Positions 25,162 to 33,981 of a DNA stretch of 49,834 nt are shown piece by piece. The notes beneath the pieces were generated by a model. The model worked only from the letters and a program-made list of their open reading frames with translations. It had not been told where the DNA came from and ran no database searches. Source of the DNA: an uncultured Petrimonas sp. (lineage in GTDB: Bacteria; Bacteroidota; Bacteroidia; Bacteroidales; Dysgonomonadaceae); contig CAKTUP010000002.1 in the NCBI GenBank assembly GCA_934621705.1, positions 1 through 49,834 on the forward strand, read 5' to 3'. Numbering within the stretch: position 1 is the first letter of the stretch; each line of letters begins with the position of its first letter. A program made the position numbers and the translations under genes.

Positions 25162-27015
25162 TTATTTCTCCAACTGTTCCACCGCTTCCACCAACCGCAC
25201 AAACTCCCGGCGATAACCGTTAGGATCGTTATCCAGCCCTTTTCGGGCAAGTTCAATTACTTTTTTGTATGTAGCATCTCCTTTAAAATCGCTATCGCGA
25301 AGCAATTGCCCGAACATAGCCGCAGCCATTGTGAAATTGAAATCTTGCGATACATTTAAATTTACGTTGCTTGCCAACACAGGGACTTCGAGTTTTTTGC
25401 TAACGTCTTCGTCCGGCTTTTTGTAACGAAGTTTCACCGTCAGCAATTCCTTGGAATCGGTAAATTTGGGCAACGAAACTTCGTTTTTGCTTTGTTGGTA
25501 TTTCAGTTTATCCACGTTGCCCACAGGCGCGTCCACACCAACGGGAACGATTTCGTAGAGAGTCGTAACCGTGTGTCCGGCACCGAGTTCGCCCGCGTCT
25601 TTGGTATCGTCGTTAAAATCTTCGTCGTTCAGCAATCGGGTTTCGTAACCGATTAACCGATAGGCGTTCACGAAGTTAGGATTAAACTCCACTTGCAGTT
25701 TCACGTCTTTGGCCACGGCATACATCGTGCTGCCAAACTCGTTCACGAGCACTTTGCTGGCTTCCTGCAGGTTATCGATATACGCGTGATTTCCGTTTCC
25801 CTTCTGCGCCAGCGTTTGCAGTTTGTTGTCCTTGTAATTGCCCATTCCGTAACCGAGAACGGTGAGGAAAATTCCCGATTTGCGCTTGGTTTCAATCAGC
25901 GATTCCAATTCATTGGTGCTCGAAACGCCCACATTAAAATCGCCATCCGTGCATAAAATTACGCGATTATTTCCGCCTTTCACCAAATTCTTTTCGGCAA
26001 TCTTATACGCCAACTGAATCCCCGCGCCTCCGGCGGTGGAGCCTCCGGCCCGAAGGTTTTCCAACGCGTCCATAATTTTCTGTTTATCCGAAGCGCTTGT
26101 CGATGGCAGCACTTCACCCGCCGCGCCGGCGTATGCCACAATGGCCACGCGGTCTTTAGGGCGCAGGTTATTCACCAACAGTTTCATCGATGATTTCACC
26201 AACGGAAGCTTATCGGCACCGTACATCGAACCCGAAACATCGATCAGAAACACGAAATTGCTTGCGGGCAGCGTTTCCGACGGAATTTCCTTTGCCTTCA
26301 CACCAATGCGCACGATGTTGTGCTTTTTGTTCCAGGGACAAACCGCCGTTTCGGTAACAATCCGCACCGGATGCCCGTCCGATGGCTGCGGATAGTTATA
26401 GTTGAAATAATTAATCATTTCTTCTACCCGCACCGCATCTTTAGTCGGCATTTGCCCCTGATTGATCATCCGCCGGATATTTCCGTACGAAGCAGCGTCC
26501 ACATCCAACGAAAACGTGGAAAGCGGGTTTTGAACAGCCGACAAGAAATGGTTTTCTTTAAACGCTTCGTATTCTTCGGTATTCACTTCGCGCGGATAAG
26601 GCATTACAATTGGTGGCCTGTAATAAGATTGATCAGCAACACCCATAACGCTGCCCACCACTGTGCTTCCTTTCTGCGTTCCAAAAGCAACAACCACCAC
26701 TTCTTCCAATAATTCCACATCTTGTTTCAAAAAAACATCCATTTTGGCGTTTTTCACTTTAATCTCTTGCGTTTTATAACCCACATAAGAGAAAATCAAT
26801 GTCTTACCTTTTTCAGTTTTAATCCGATACTTTCCGTCGATATCGCTAACCGTACCTGAGTTTGTGCCCTTAATCGTTACCGTTGCGCCAATTATCGGCG
26901 ATTTGTCTTGCTCGTCAAATACCGTTCCGCTCACTTCCATTTCCTGCGCGCGGGCAGAAAAAATAAATCCTGTCATAAGTAGGATCGTTACGATTCTCAT
27001 CAATGTTGTTTTCAT
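25162..27015 (-). CDS. Secreted VWA-domain protein with CarboxypepD_reg and SusC-like box
   Basis: The 617-residue product has a signal peptide ending in FSARAQ (about 1-24). Next comes a CarboxypepD_reg-like beta sandwich (27-98; GTVSDIDGKYRI, SYVGYKT), then EEVVVVAFGTQ (104-114), a segment normally found at the start of SusC-type TonB-dependent transporters. The rest is YfbK-like: NPLSTFSLDVDAASY, MIDAS motif DVSGSMYG from Asp259, and a DUF3520-type C-terminal part. I chose the ATG at 27015 for its signal peptide. It is divergent from an ECF sigma factor whose partner carries the same module, suggesting a signalling link. MIDAS suggests metal-dependent protein binding; the ligand is unknown. 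Confidence 0.88.
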   Translation of the reverse strand: MKTTLMRIVTILLMTGFIFSARAQEMEVSGTVFDEQDKSPIIGATVTIKGTNSGTVSDIDGKYRIKTEKGKTLIFSYVGYKTQEIKVKNAKMDVFLKQDVELLEEVVVVAFGTQKGSTVVGSVMGVADQSYYRPPIVMPYPREVNTEEYEAFKENHFLSAVQNPLSTFSLDVDAASYGNIRRMINQGQMPTKDAVRVEEMINYFNYNYPQPSDGHPVRIVTETAVCPWNKKHNIVRIGVKAKEIPSETLPASNFVFLIDVSGSMYGADKLPLVKSSMKLLVNNLRPKDRVAIVAYAGAAGEVLPSTSASDKQKIMDALENLRAGGSTAGGAGIQLAYKIAEKNLVKGGNNRVILCTDGDFNVGVSSTNELESLIETKRKSGIFLTVLGYGMGNYKDNKLQTLAQKGNGNHAYIDNLQEASKVLVNEFGSTMYAVAKDVKLQVEFNPNFVNAYRLIGYETRLLNDEDFNDDTKDAGELGAGHTVTTLYEIVPVGVDAPVGNVDKLKYQQSKNEVSLPKFTDSKELLTVKLRYKKPDEDVSKKLEVPVLASNVNLNVSQDFNFTMAAAMFGQLLRDSDFKGDATYKKVIELARKGLDNDPNGYRREFVRLVEAVEQLEK

Positions 27016-27098
27016 AATTTTGAGTTTTATTAATTTTAGAGTTCTGTTTAATAGATACAAATCGGCTCGAAATTCCATAAACCAACCGATAAATTTCT

Positions 27099-27106
27099 TA
27101 CATTTG
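27099..27106 (+). promoter_or_regulatory. Possible -7 box for the sigma factor gene
   Basis: TACATTTG lies about 35 bases before the proposed TTG start. No good -33 box is present, as could be expected if an ECF sigma factor reads this promoter. Confidence 0.35.
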
Positions 27107-27140
27107 TGCATCGGGATATATGCATTGAAACATCAACTCA

Positions 27141-27716
27141 TTGAAAACCAACAGGAATATAGCGAACTTATCGAACGAAGAATTGTTTGAACTCTTTAAA
27201 AACGGACGTCAAACAGCATATTTTCACGAATTGTATCGCCGCTATATCCCGATGCTGTACGGGTTGTGCCTGAAATACCTCGGCAACGAACCCGATGCGC
27301 AGGATGCCGTGATGGATTTGTTTGAAAGTTTGAACGAAAAAGTATCTAATTACACGATAACCAACTTTCATTCTTGGCTTTACGCGGTGGCTAAAAACCA
27401 CTGCCTGTTGAAAAAAAGGAAAGAAAAACAGGTGTTTTTCGAAGATATCAACGAAGCGATTATGGAAAACGGCGATTTTTTTACTCTATCAGATGAGGAA
27501 AAGTCGAACGAAGAAAAATCGGCATTGGAGTTTTGTATGACGGAATTGGGCGTGGAACAGCGAACAAGCATCGAATATTTTTACTACGAAAACAAATCGT
27601 ATGCCGATATCGTTTCCATCACAGGATACACGCTCGACAAAGTGAAAAGTTACATTCAGAACGGGAAAAGAAATTTGAAAAATTGCATCAATAGAATATT
27701 AGAAAAAACCGAATAG
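27141..27716 (+). CDS. ECF-type RNA polymerase sigma factor
   Basis: The 191-residue protein has sigma region 2 (about 18-92; LYRRYIPMLYGLCLKYLGNEPDAQD abbreviated, with the FHSWLYAVAKNHC segment) and region 4 (about 130-182; EYFYYENKSYADIVSITGY, helix-turn-helix). The only in-frame start before region 2 is a TTG at 27141; an ATG at 27120 is followed two codons later by a stop. It is transcribed away from the VWA gene and lies 47 bases before the anti-sigma-like gene, with a REP-like palindrome between them. It probably drives its own locus. Confidence 0.85.
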   Translation: MKTNRNIANLSNEELFELFKNGRQTAYFHELYRRYIPMLYGLCLKYLGNEPDAQDAVMDLFESLNEKVSNYTITNFHSWLYAVAKNHCLLKKRKEKQVFFEDINEAIMENGDFFTLSDEEKSNEEKSALEFCMTELGVEQRTSIEYFYYENKSYADIVSITGYTLDKVKSYIQNGKRNLKNCINRILEKTE

Positions 27717-27734
27717 CGAAAATTAAATGCGAAC

Positions 27735-27760
27735 AAAGTCCCCTTTAGGGGATTAGGGGT
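27735..27760. repeat. CCCCTTTAGGGG-core palindrome (REP-like), copy 1
   Basis: AAAGT, the palindrome CCCCTTTAGGGG and GATTAGGGGT lie between the sigma and anti-sigma genes, ending 3 bases before the latter's ATG. It can mask the start region in a hairpin. Further copies are at 40108-40134 (inverted, diverged) and 40218-40244. Confidence 0.7.
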
Positions 27761-27763
27761 AAA

Positions 27764-28873
27764 ATGAATTTAAAAGATTACATACACGGAAAACGGCACG
27801 GAAAGGAAGCCAATAGGTTGGAGCGGGAAGCAATGAACGACCCTTTTCTGCAAGACGCCATTGACGGATACGAGTCCGTGCCGGGCAATCATCTTTCAGC
27901 CATTGAAAAGTTGGAAGAACGCCTTGCTCCGCAACCCAACCGCATCAATAAACGCGTTTGGATGTGGGTAGCCGCTGCCGTGTTGGTTTTGCTTATCGGA
28001 ATTCCGTTTCTGTTGCGCCAACCCGACATAAAAGATGTTCAGGTTGCTTCAACCGAACCCGCAAAACAAGAAGAAGCCGTTGTTCTTTCACCCCAAAAAG
28101 ATACGGTTTTGGTGGCTGACAATATTGAAAAAGAAACAAAAAAACCGGCTCCACCATCGCCGCCGGCCATTCCGCAGGTAATGGAAATTCGCGTGGCAGA
28201 GGAAGTTGAGCCTGTTCAGGAAATGGCGGCGAAGGCGGAGCCAATTCAAACGGCACAAGAAGTCGGCCAAGTGAAAATTTCGCGGGCAATGGTTGCATCG
28301 AATACCAAAACCGTATCGGGAAAAATTGTGGACGAGAAAGGCGAGCCGATTATAGGCGGAACGGTGATGGTGAAAAATGCAAAAGAAGGAACCGTCAGCG
28401 ATATCGACGGGAATTTCCGCCTCGTTGTCCCCAAAAATGAAGAAGGAACGCTCATTGCCTCTTACGTGGGAATGGAAAACAAGGAAATACCGCTCAAAGA
28501 AAACATGGGCAACATTGTGATGAAAGAAGATACGGAATTGTTGAGCGAAGTGGTTGTGGTGGGCTACGGAACGCAACGCAAAACATCAACCGTTGGCTCC
28601 GTATCAAAAGCAAAAGAAGGTATTCCTGTTTTCGGCGAAACCGAATTTAAAAAGTATTTCGATGAACATTACGATAAAACCATTTGCGCGAATGAACCCA
28701 TTTCGGTAAAAGTAGAGTTTTATGTAAATGCGCAGGGACAACCGGGAAATATCGTCATTAAAGAAAATTCGTGTCCGGAACTGGAAACCGAAATCAAACG
28801 TTTGTTGTTAGGCTCGCCTAAATGGTCGCAAACCAACCGAAAAGTAACACTGAATATAACATTTAATGAATAG
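27764..28873 (+). CDS. Membrane anti-sigma-like protein with CarboxypepD_reg, SusC-like box and TonB C-terminal domain
   Basis: The 369-residue protein has a cytoplasmic N-terminus (1-60) resembling Bacteroidota anti-sigma factors (ANRLEREAMNDPFLQDAIDG). A membrane helix (65-84) is followed by a Pro/Glu/Lys-rich linker (90-170), a CarboxypepD_reg-like domain (183-257), SEVVVVGYGTQ (261-271) and a TonB_C-like domain (291-367; VKVEFYVNAQGQPGNIVIK, CPELETEI). The CarboxypepD_reg plus box is closely related to that of the VWA protein encoded divergently. Having both a TonB_C domain and a TonB-box-like segment in an anti-sigma protein is unusual. It presumably holds the preceding sigma factor at the membrane. 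Confidence 0.82.
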   Translation: MNLKDYIHGKRHGKEANRLEREAMNDPFLQDAIDGYESVPGNHLSAIEKLEERLAPQPNRINKRVWMWVAAAVLVLLIGIPFLLRQPDIKDVQVASTEPAKQEEAVVLSPQKDTVLVADNIEKETKKPAPPSPPAIPQVMEIRVAEEVEPVQEMAAKAEPIQTAQEVGQVKISRAMVASNTKTVSGKIVDEKGEPIIGGTVMVKNAKEGTVSDIDGNFRLVVPKNEEGTLIASYVGMENKEIPLKENMGNIVMKEDTELLSEVVVVGYGTQRKTSTVGSVSKAKEGIPVFGETEFKKYFDEHYDKTICANEPISVKVEFYVNAQGQPGNIVIKENSCPELETEIKRLLLGSPKWSQTNRKVTLNITFNE

Positions 28874-29525
28874 CGAAAAATTCTACACCCCCCGCGAAGA
28901 ACGCGCCAACTACCTCACGCACGCCTTCGGCGTATTGATGGCGGTTGCGGCAACCATTCTTCTGCTTCGCAAAGCGATTGTTGCCTCCGACGGATGGGCA
29001 CTTGCGGCTTACGCAATTTTCGGTTTTGGAATGTTGGCGTGTATGCTTTCGTCCACCGTTTATCATTTTGTGCAGGAACCTGCAAGAAAATCGCAACTGC
29101 GCCACTTCGACCACGCGAGCATTTATTTATTAATTGCTGCAAGCTATTCGCCATTCACGCTCATCCTGTTGCGCGAAGCGCAGTTTTGGGGATGGTTACT
29201 GTTTGGCTTGGTGTGGATAATTGCAATTGTGGGCATAACTGTGAGTTTCAGAAAACTAAAGAAAAACAGCCACGTGAAAACCGCGTCGTATGTATTGATG
29301 GGATTGGTGGTGCTTATCGCTTTTAAACCGCTCATTGAAACAGCAAACGAGAAAAATTGCATCGAAGTGATTTGGTGGCTTATAGCCGGAGGCGTATTTT
29401 ACATTGCTGGCGCGGTTATTTATGCCACCGCAAAGCGGGAATTCGTACACGCCGTTTTCCATTTTTTCGTGCTTTTGGGGTTGGCAAGCCACATTATCGG
29501 CGCGTATCTCATTCCACTCATTTAA
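28866..29525 (+). CDS. Hemolysin III/YqfA-type PAQR membrane protein
   Basis: The 219-residue protein has seven hydrophobic helices and the PAQR/HlyIII markers ERANYLTHAFG near the N-terminus, STVYHF and RHFDHASIYLLIAASYSPF, with the conserved His and Asp of the putative metal site. Function in bacteria is uncertain; haemolysis has been reported for a few members. Its start overlaps the anti-sigma-like gene's end by 8 bases, so the two are co-transcribed, which may place membrane stress in the sigma regulon. Confidence 0.88.
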   Translation: MNSEKFYTPREERANYLTHAFGVLMAVAATILLLRKAIVASDGWALAAYAIFGFGMLACMLSSTVYHFVQEPARKSQLRHFDHASIYLLIAASYSPFTLILLREAQFWGWLLFGLVWIIAIVGITVSFRKLKKNSHVKTASYVLMGLVVLIAFKPLIETANEKNCIEVIWWLIAGGVFYIAGAVIYATAKREFVHAVFHFFVLLGLASHIIGAYLIPLI

Positions 29526-29608
29526 ACCACAAAAGCGCTTGTTTTTCAACCGAAAACAATCGATTCTTCACATAATTCATTATTTACAGAAAAAAACTGC
29601 CCCAAGTT

Positions 29609-29639
29609 TTTGTTTATCATCAAATATCGCATATATTTG
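29609..29639 (+). promoter_or_regulatory. Promoter of the Rrf2 gene with an overlapping palindrome
   Basis: TTTG (29609-29612), 19 bases and TATATTTG (29632-29639) match the consensus. An inverted repeat CAAATA (29621-29626) / TATTTG (29634-29639) covers the -7 box and is a candidate site for autorepression by Rrf2. Confidence 0.6.
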
Positions 29640-29655
29640 CATTTAAAAGTTGTAA

Positions 29656-30090
29656 ATGTTTTCAAAAACCTGTAAATACGGCATAAAGGCGCTCGTGTAT
29701 ATCGCTATTCAATCGATTGAGGGAAAGAGGGTTACTATAGGAGAAATATCAAAAAAGACCGATACCCCCGAGGCTTTTACCGCAAAAATACTGGGAACAT
29801 TATCGAAAAACGGCTTAGTTTTATCTTTTACAGGCCCGAACGGCGGGTTTGAGATCAGTCCCGACAAAATGAAGTCGGTGAAAATGAGCGATATTGTATC
29901 GGTTATTGATGGAGATGAAATCATTTGGCAATGTCCGTTAGGGTTGACCGGATGCAACGATAAAAATCCGTGCCCCGTGCACGATCAATACACCGAAATC
30001 AGAACAAAACTGAGGGCCATGCTGGAATCCACAACGGTTTACGACATGGCAACAAAACTGCAATCGGATGTGCAGATTTTGCTAAGATAA
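29656..30090 (+). CDS. Rrf2-family regulator, NsrR-like
   Basis: The 144-residue protein begins MFSKTCKYGIKALVYIA, a winged helix typical of Rrf2. It has three cysteines in the dimer region, Cys93, Cys100 and Cys106 (CPLGLTGC, then NPC), close to the three Fe-S ligands of NsrR. Such proteins sense nitric oxide by damage to the Fe-S cluster. The neighbours, a nitric oxide reductase and Ric, support NO sensing; IscR-type function is less likely here. It probably represses itself and norB. Confidence 0.87.
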   Translation: MFSKTCKYGIKALVYIAIQSIEGKRVTIGEISKKTDTPEAFTAKILGTLSKNGLVLSFTGPNGGFEISPDKMKSVKMSDIVSVIDGDEIIWQCPLGLTGCNDKNPCPVHDQYTEIRTKLRAMLESTTVYDMATKLQSDVQILLR

Positions 30091-30203
30091 ATTTTTTTTG
30101 AATCAATTTGAGACCTTTATGTCCGAAATAAGTTAAAGAATTGGTTTTTAATTCTCTAAAATATCAATTTAATCCAATTATTAATCATTAAACTTGTTGA
30201 ATT

Positions 30204-32435
30204 ATGACTCACAAAAGACTTTGGATTGCACTCTTTCTGGTGGTTGGAATTTCGTTTGCCGTGCTCTTGTTTTACGGTACTCAAATTTATCAGAAAGCGC
30301 CACCTGTGCCCGAACAAGTGGTTGACGAAGCGGGAAACGTTCTTTTCACCGGAAACGACATCAAAGACGGACAGAACGTTTGGCAAAGTATGGGCGGACA
30401 AGAAGTGGGTTCTATTTGGGGACACGGCGCGTATGTTGCCCCCGACTGGACTGCCGATTACCTGCACCGCGAAGCTCAATATCTGCTGAATAAATGGGCC
30501 GGAGGCAATTTCGATTCGCAAAGCGAAGAACAAAAAGCTTCGCTGGAAAAACGCCTTCAGGCATTTTTGCGTAAAAACACGTACAACGAATCCACCAAAA
30601 CGCTGACTATTGCCGCAGAAAGAATTGAGGCGTTCGAGCACGTGAAAGCGCATTACACGTCTTTGTTTATGAATGATCCTGCGTTGGATAAATTGCGTTC
30701 CGATTATGCCATTCCCAAAAATGCTATCAAAGACGAAGTGAGAATGGATAAAATGGCGCAGTTTTTCTTTTGGGCATCGTGGGCCTGCGTTACTGAAAGG
30801 CCGGGAGAAACCATCACCTATACGCACAACTGGCCAAACGACGCTCAAATAGGCAACGTGCCCACCGGCGATTTAGTTATCTGGACGGGGTTCAGCATTA
30901 TTATGTTGTTGATCGGGATCGGAATTCTTGTTTTCGTGCAGGCGCGCACGCAACAGGAAGAAGTATTGAAGCCGGTTGACGATCCGCTGATGAATCAGGT
31001 AATTACTCCATCGATGCGAGCGACGAAAAAATATTTCTGGGTAGTGAACCTTCTTATCCTGGCGCAAGTAATGCTGGGCATTCTCACCGCGCACTATGGC
31101 GTGGAAGGCGACGCACTTTACGGCATCGATATTGCCAGCTTCCTGCCCTACTCCATCACGCGCACGTGGCACGTTCAAATTGCCATTTTTTGGATTGCAA
31201 GCGCCTGGCTGGCTACCGGACTTTACATTGCCCCGTCGCTGAGCGGAAGAGACCCCAAATTTCAGAAACTCGGCGTAAACGTGCTTTTCATCGCGTTGCT
31301 TATTGTTGTTGCCGGTTCGCTTATCGGACAATGGTTTGGCGTGATGCAAAAACTGGGATTGGTTGAAAACTTCTGGTTCGGACACCAGGGTTACGAATAT
31401 GTGGATTTGGGAAGATTCTGGCAATTACTGCTCGTAATCGGATTGTTCCTGTGGCTCGCGCTGATGATCCGCCCCATTTTGCCCATCATTAAAAAAGGCA
31501 CCAGCGAAAGAGGATTGCTGACACTTTTCTTGATATCGTGTTTTGCCATCGCGTTTTTCTACGCTGCCGGCCTAATGTGGGGACGCACCACCAACCTGGC
31601 CATTGCAGAATACTGGCGCTGGTGGGTAGTTCACTTGTGGGTAGAAGGCTTCTTCGAAGTATTTGCCACGGTAGTTGCTGCGTTCCTGTTCACCCGAATG
31701 GGATTGTTGAGAATAAAATCGGCTACCAACAACGTGTTGTTTGCCACCATTATTTTCCTTGCCGGCGGTATTCTGGGAACTTTCCATCACCTGTACTTCA
31801 CGGGAACACCAACAGCCGTTATGGCTTTGGGAGCCACATTCAGCGCACTCGAAGTTATTCCGCTGGTGCTGATAGGATTTGAAGCATTCCACAATTACCG
31901 GATGAGCCAATCCACCGAATGGCTGGCCGACTACAAGTGGCCGATCTACTTCTTGCTGTCGGTGGCTTTCTGGAACTTCCTTGGAGCCGGAATTTTCGGA
32001 TTTATCATCAATCCGCCCATCGCGTTGTATTACATGCAGGGATTAAATACGACTCCGGTACATGGGCACGCCGCGCTTTTCGGAGTGTACGGCATGCTGG
32101 GAATCGGACTGATGCTGTTCGTTCTGCGCAGCATGTACCGCAAGCAGAAATGGAACGACAAGCTCATTAAATTCACGTTCTGGACATTGAATGTCGGGTT
32201 GCTGCTGATGGTGGTTCTAAGCTTGCTTCCCGTTGGATTAATGCAGACATTTGCCAGCGTAAATGAAGGTATGTGGTATGCCCGCTCGGCAGAGTTTATG
32301 CAACAGCCTGTTGTGAATGTATTTAAATGGTTACGGATTGTGGGCGATACTATATTTGGAATCGGTACAATTACGTTATTCTTGTTTGTATATCAATTAA
32401 CCATCAGAAAAAATAAAAATAAGATCGATAAATAA
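30204..32435 (+). CDS. norB: Quinol-dependent nitric oxide reductase (qNOR)
   Basis: The 743-residue membrane enzyme reduces NO to N2O with quinol electrons. The length and the periplasmic N-terminal domain fused to the NorB core (about 14 helices) identify the single-subunit quinol type. Haem and metal ligands lie in WRWWVVHLWVEGFFEVFA, GTFHHLYFTGTP and TPVHGHAALFGVYGM. No other denitrification gene is near, so the likely role is NO detoxification. It lies 113 bases after the Rrf2 gene and 66 bases before ric. Confidence 0.95.
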   Translation: MTHKRLWIALFLVVGISFAVLLFYGTQIYQKAPPVPEQVVDEAGNVLFTGNDIKDGQNVWQSMGGQEVGSIWGHGAYVAPDWTADYLHREAQYLLNKWAGGNFDSQSEEQKASLEKRLQAFLRKNTYNESTKTLTIAAERIEAFEHVKAHYTSLFMNDPALDKLRSDYAIPKNAIKDEVRMDKMAQFFFWASWACVTERPGETITYTHNWPNDAQIGNVPTGDLVIWTGFSIIMLLIGIGILVFVQARTQQEEVLKPVDDPLMNQVITPSMRATKKYFWVVNLLILAQVMLGILTAHYGVEGDALYGIDIASFLPYSITRTWHVQIAIFWIASAWLATGLYIAPSLSGRDPKFQKLGVNVLFIALLIVVAGSLIGQWFGVMQKLGLVENFWFGHQGYEYVDLGRFWQLLLVIGLFLWLALMIRPILPIIKKGTSERGLLTLFLISCFAIAFFYAAGLMWGRTTNLAIAEYWRWWVVHLWVEGFFEVFATVVAAFLFTRMGLLRIKSATNNVLFATIIFLAGGILGTFHHLYFTGTPTAVMALGATFSALEVIPLVLIGFEAFHNYRMSQSTEWLADYKWPIYFLLSVAFWNFLGAGIFGFIINPPIALYYMQGLNTTPVHGHAALFGVYGMLGIGLMLFVLRSMYRKQKWNDKLIKFTFWTLNVGLLLMVVLSLLPVGLMQTFASVNEGMWYARSAEFMQQPVVNVFKWLRIVGDTIFGIGTITLFLFVYQLTIRKNKNKIDK

Positions 32436-32447
32436 CAGTTAAATTCA

Positions 32448-32482
32448 GATTGTGTGTCCGTCTATGCAACGGACACACAATC
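32448..32482 (+). repeat. Perfect 13-bp hairpin between norB and ric
   Basis: GATTGTGTGTCCG pairs with CGGACACACAATC around a 9-base loop, 12 bases after the norB stop. No T tract follows, so it is more likely a processing or stability element than a simple terminator. Confidence 0.7.
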
Positions 32483-32501
32483 ATTTAAAAATCACAGAAA
32501 A

Positions 32502-33224
32502 ATGAAAATAAATTCAGAAAGTATTATTGGAGAAATTGTAGCTGAAAACTATAAAGCCGCATCGGTTTTTAAATCGCATAACATCGATTTCTGCTGCAAT
32601 GGAAACCGTAGTATTGCCACTGTAAGCGAAGAAAAAAATTTAGACGAAAACATACTATTGAACCAGCTATCGGAAGTGCTGGAAAACAAGGGCGACGGAA
32701 ATATCGATTTCAGGTCGTGGCCCATTGACTTGCTTGCCGATTATATCCAAAAACAGCATCACCGCTACATCCGCACAAAAATTCCCGAAATAACGCCTTA
32801 CCTGGAGAAGATTTCCGCGGTTCACGGTAGCGCGCATCCGGAATTGTATGAAATAGAAGCGTTGTTTGCACAATCGGCTAACGATTTGCTGCTGCACCTG
32901 GAAAAGGAAGAAAATATACTGTTTCCCTATATCCGCGAAATGGTGGAAAAGAAAACAAATGGTGAAAAATTGACGAAAGCATCGTTCGGAAGCATTGCAA
33001 ACTTCATTGATGAGTTGCATGTGGAGCACGATAACGAAGGCGTTCGTTTCAGAAAGATTAGCGAACTCAGCAACGGATACGAAACTCCGGCTGACGGTTG
33101 CAACACGTATCACGTAACATTGCGTTTTCTGAAAGAGTTTGAAGACGACCTGCACAGGCATATTCATCTCGAAAACAACATCCTGTTTCCGGCTGCCATT
33201 GAGTTTGAAAAAGAGAATTTGTAA
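32502..33224 (+). CDS. ric: Iron-sulfur cluster repair di-iron protein Ric (ScdA/YtfE family)
   Basis: The 240-residue protein repairs Fe-S clusters damaged by NO or oxidants. It has the N-terminal ScdA_N domain with the Cys pair in DFCCNGNRS (Cys31-Cys32), and a hemerythrin-like four-helix domain with conserved His and Glu (QHHRYI, HPELYEIE, HLEKEENILFPYI, VEHDNEG, HIHLENNILFP). The ATG at 32502 begins the family's usual N-terminus; an earlier in-frame start lies inside the hairpin. Its place after norB fits joint control by the Rrf2 protein. Confidence 0.93.
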   Translation: MKINSESIIGEIVAENYKAASVFKSHNIDFCCNGNRSIATVSEEKNLDENILLNQLSEVLENKGDGNIDFRSWPIDLLADYIQKQHHRYIRTKIPEITPYLEKISAVHGSAHPELYEIEALFAQSANDLLLHLEKEENILFPYIREMVEKKTNGEKLTKASFGSIANFIDELHVEHDNEGVRFRKISELSNGYETPADGCNTYHVTLRFLKEFEDDLHRHIHLENNILFPAAIEFEKENL

Positions 33225-33244
33225 CGGATTCTTTTAAACGATGC

Positions 33245-33292
33245 AATAACGCACGTTGTGGATTAAAACCCCAACGTGCGTTATTTATTTTT
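33245..33292 (+). terminator. Terminator of the norB-ric unit
   Basis: AATAACGCACGTTG pairs perfectly with CAACGTGCGTTATT (14 pairs) across a 13-base loop and is followed by a T-rich run. Confidence 0.85.
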
Positions 33293-33323
33293 TACGAGCG
33301 GTACATTTTCGATCAACTGTACC

Positions 33324-33331
33324 TATCTTTG
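33324..33331 (+). promoter_or_regulatory. -7 box for the thiamine pyrophosphokinase gene
   Basis: TATCTTTG lies 17 bases before the ATG; the -33 region has TTTTC rather than TTTG. Confidence 0.4.
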
Positions 33332-33348
33332 CATCAAAGACCCCAAAA

Positions 33349-33981
33349 ATGAAATTTAAAAATAAAGACGATTGTTCATCGGCAGTGATTGTTGCCAACG
33401 GAAGGTATCCGAGTCACGAAAGGCCGCTATCGGCCATAGCAAATGCATCTTACTTAGTTTGTTGTGACGGAGCAGCCAACCATTTTATCGAACTTGGCGG
33501 CATTCCCGATGCCATCGTCGGCGATTGCGACTCCATTTCGAAAGAAAACAAAATCCGCTTCGCGGACCGATTATTTCCCAATACAGAGCAGGAAACCAAC
33601 GATCTAACCAAAGCCGTGCAGTTTTGCGCGGAAAACGGCAGAACAGACATCACTATTGTGGGCGGAACCGGAATGCGGGAAGACCACACCATCGGAAACA
33701 TTTCGCTTCTTGCTGATTACGAAGCCGTTGCTAACGTGAAAATGCTTACCAACTACGGAGTTTTCACTCCGATAAGTTCAAACACTACTTTCAAAAGTTT
33801 TGCCGGCGAGAAAGTCTCTCTTTTTGCCATCGGGCAAAAACCCGTTACCACAACCGGATTAAAATATCCCATACAAAACCGGATTCTCACCAACTGGTGG
33901 CAGGGCACGCTCAACGAATCGTTGGGTGACAGTTTCACGATTGAAACCCGGGGAAGAATTATTGTTTTTCAGGTGTTTTAG
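33349..33981 (+). CDS. Thiamine pyrophosphokinase
   Basis: The 210-residue enzyme makes thiamine diphosphate from thiamine and ATP. It shows VIVANGRYP, CCDGAANHF, AIVGDCDSI and NDLTKAVQF in the catalytic domain, GGTGMREDHTIGNI, and a C-terminal beta domain that binds thiamine. The ATG at 33349 follows the -7 box and terminator. Its stop overlaps the stop of the convergent recO by 4 bases. Confidence 0.9.
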   Translation: MKFKNKDDCSSAVIVANGRYPSHERPLSAIANASYLVCCDGAANHFIELGGIPDAIVGDCDSISKENKIRFADRLFPNTEQETNDLTKAVQFCAENGRTDITIVGGTGMREDHTIGNISLLADYEAVANVKMLTNYGVFTPISSNTTFKSFAGEKVSLFAIGQKPVTTTGLKYPIQNRILTNWWQGTLNESLGDSFTIETRGRIIVFQVF

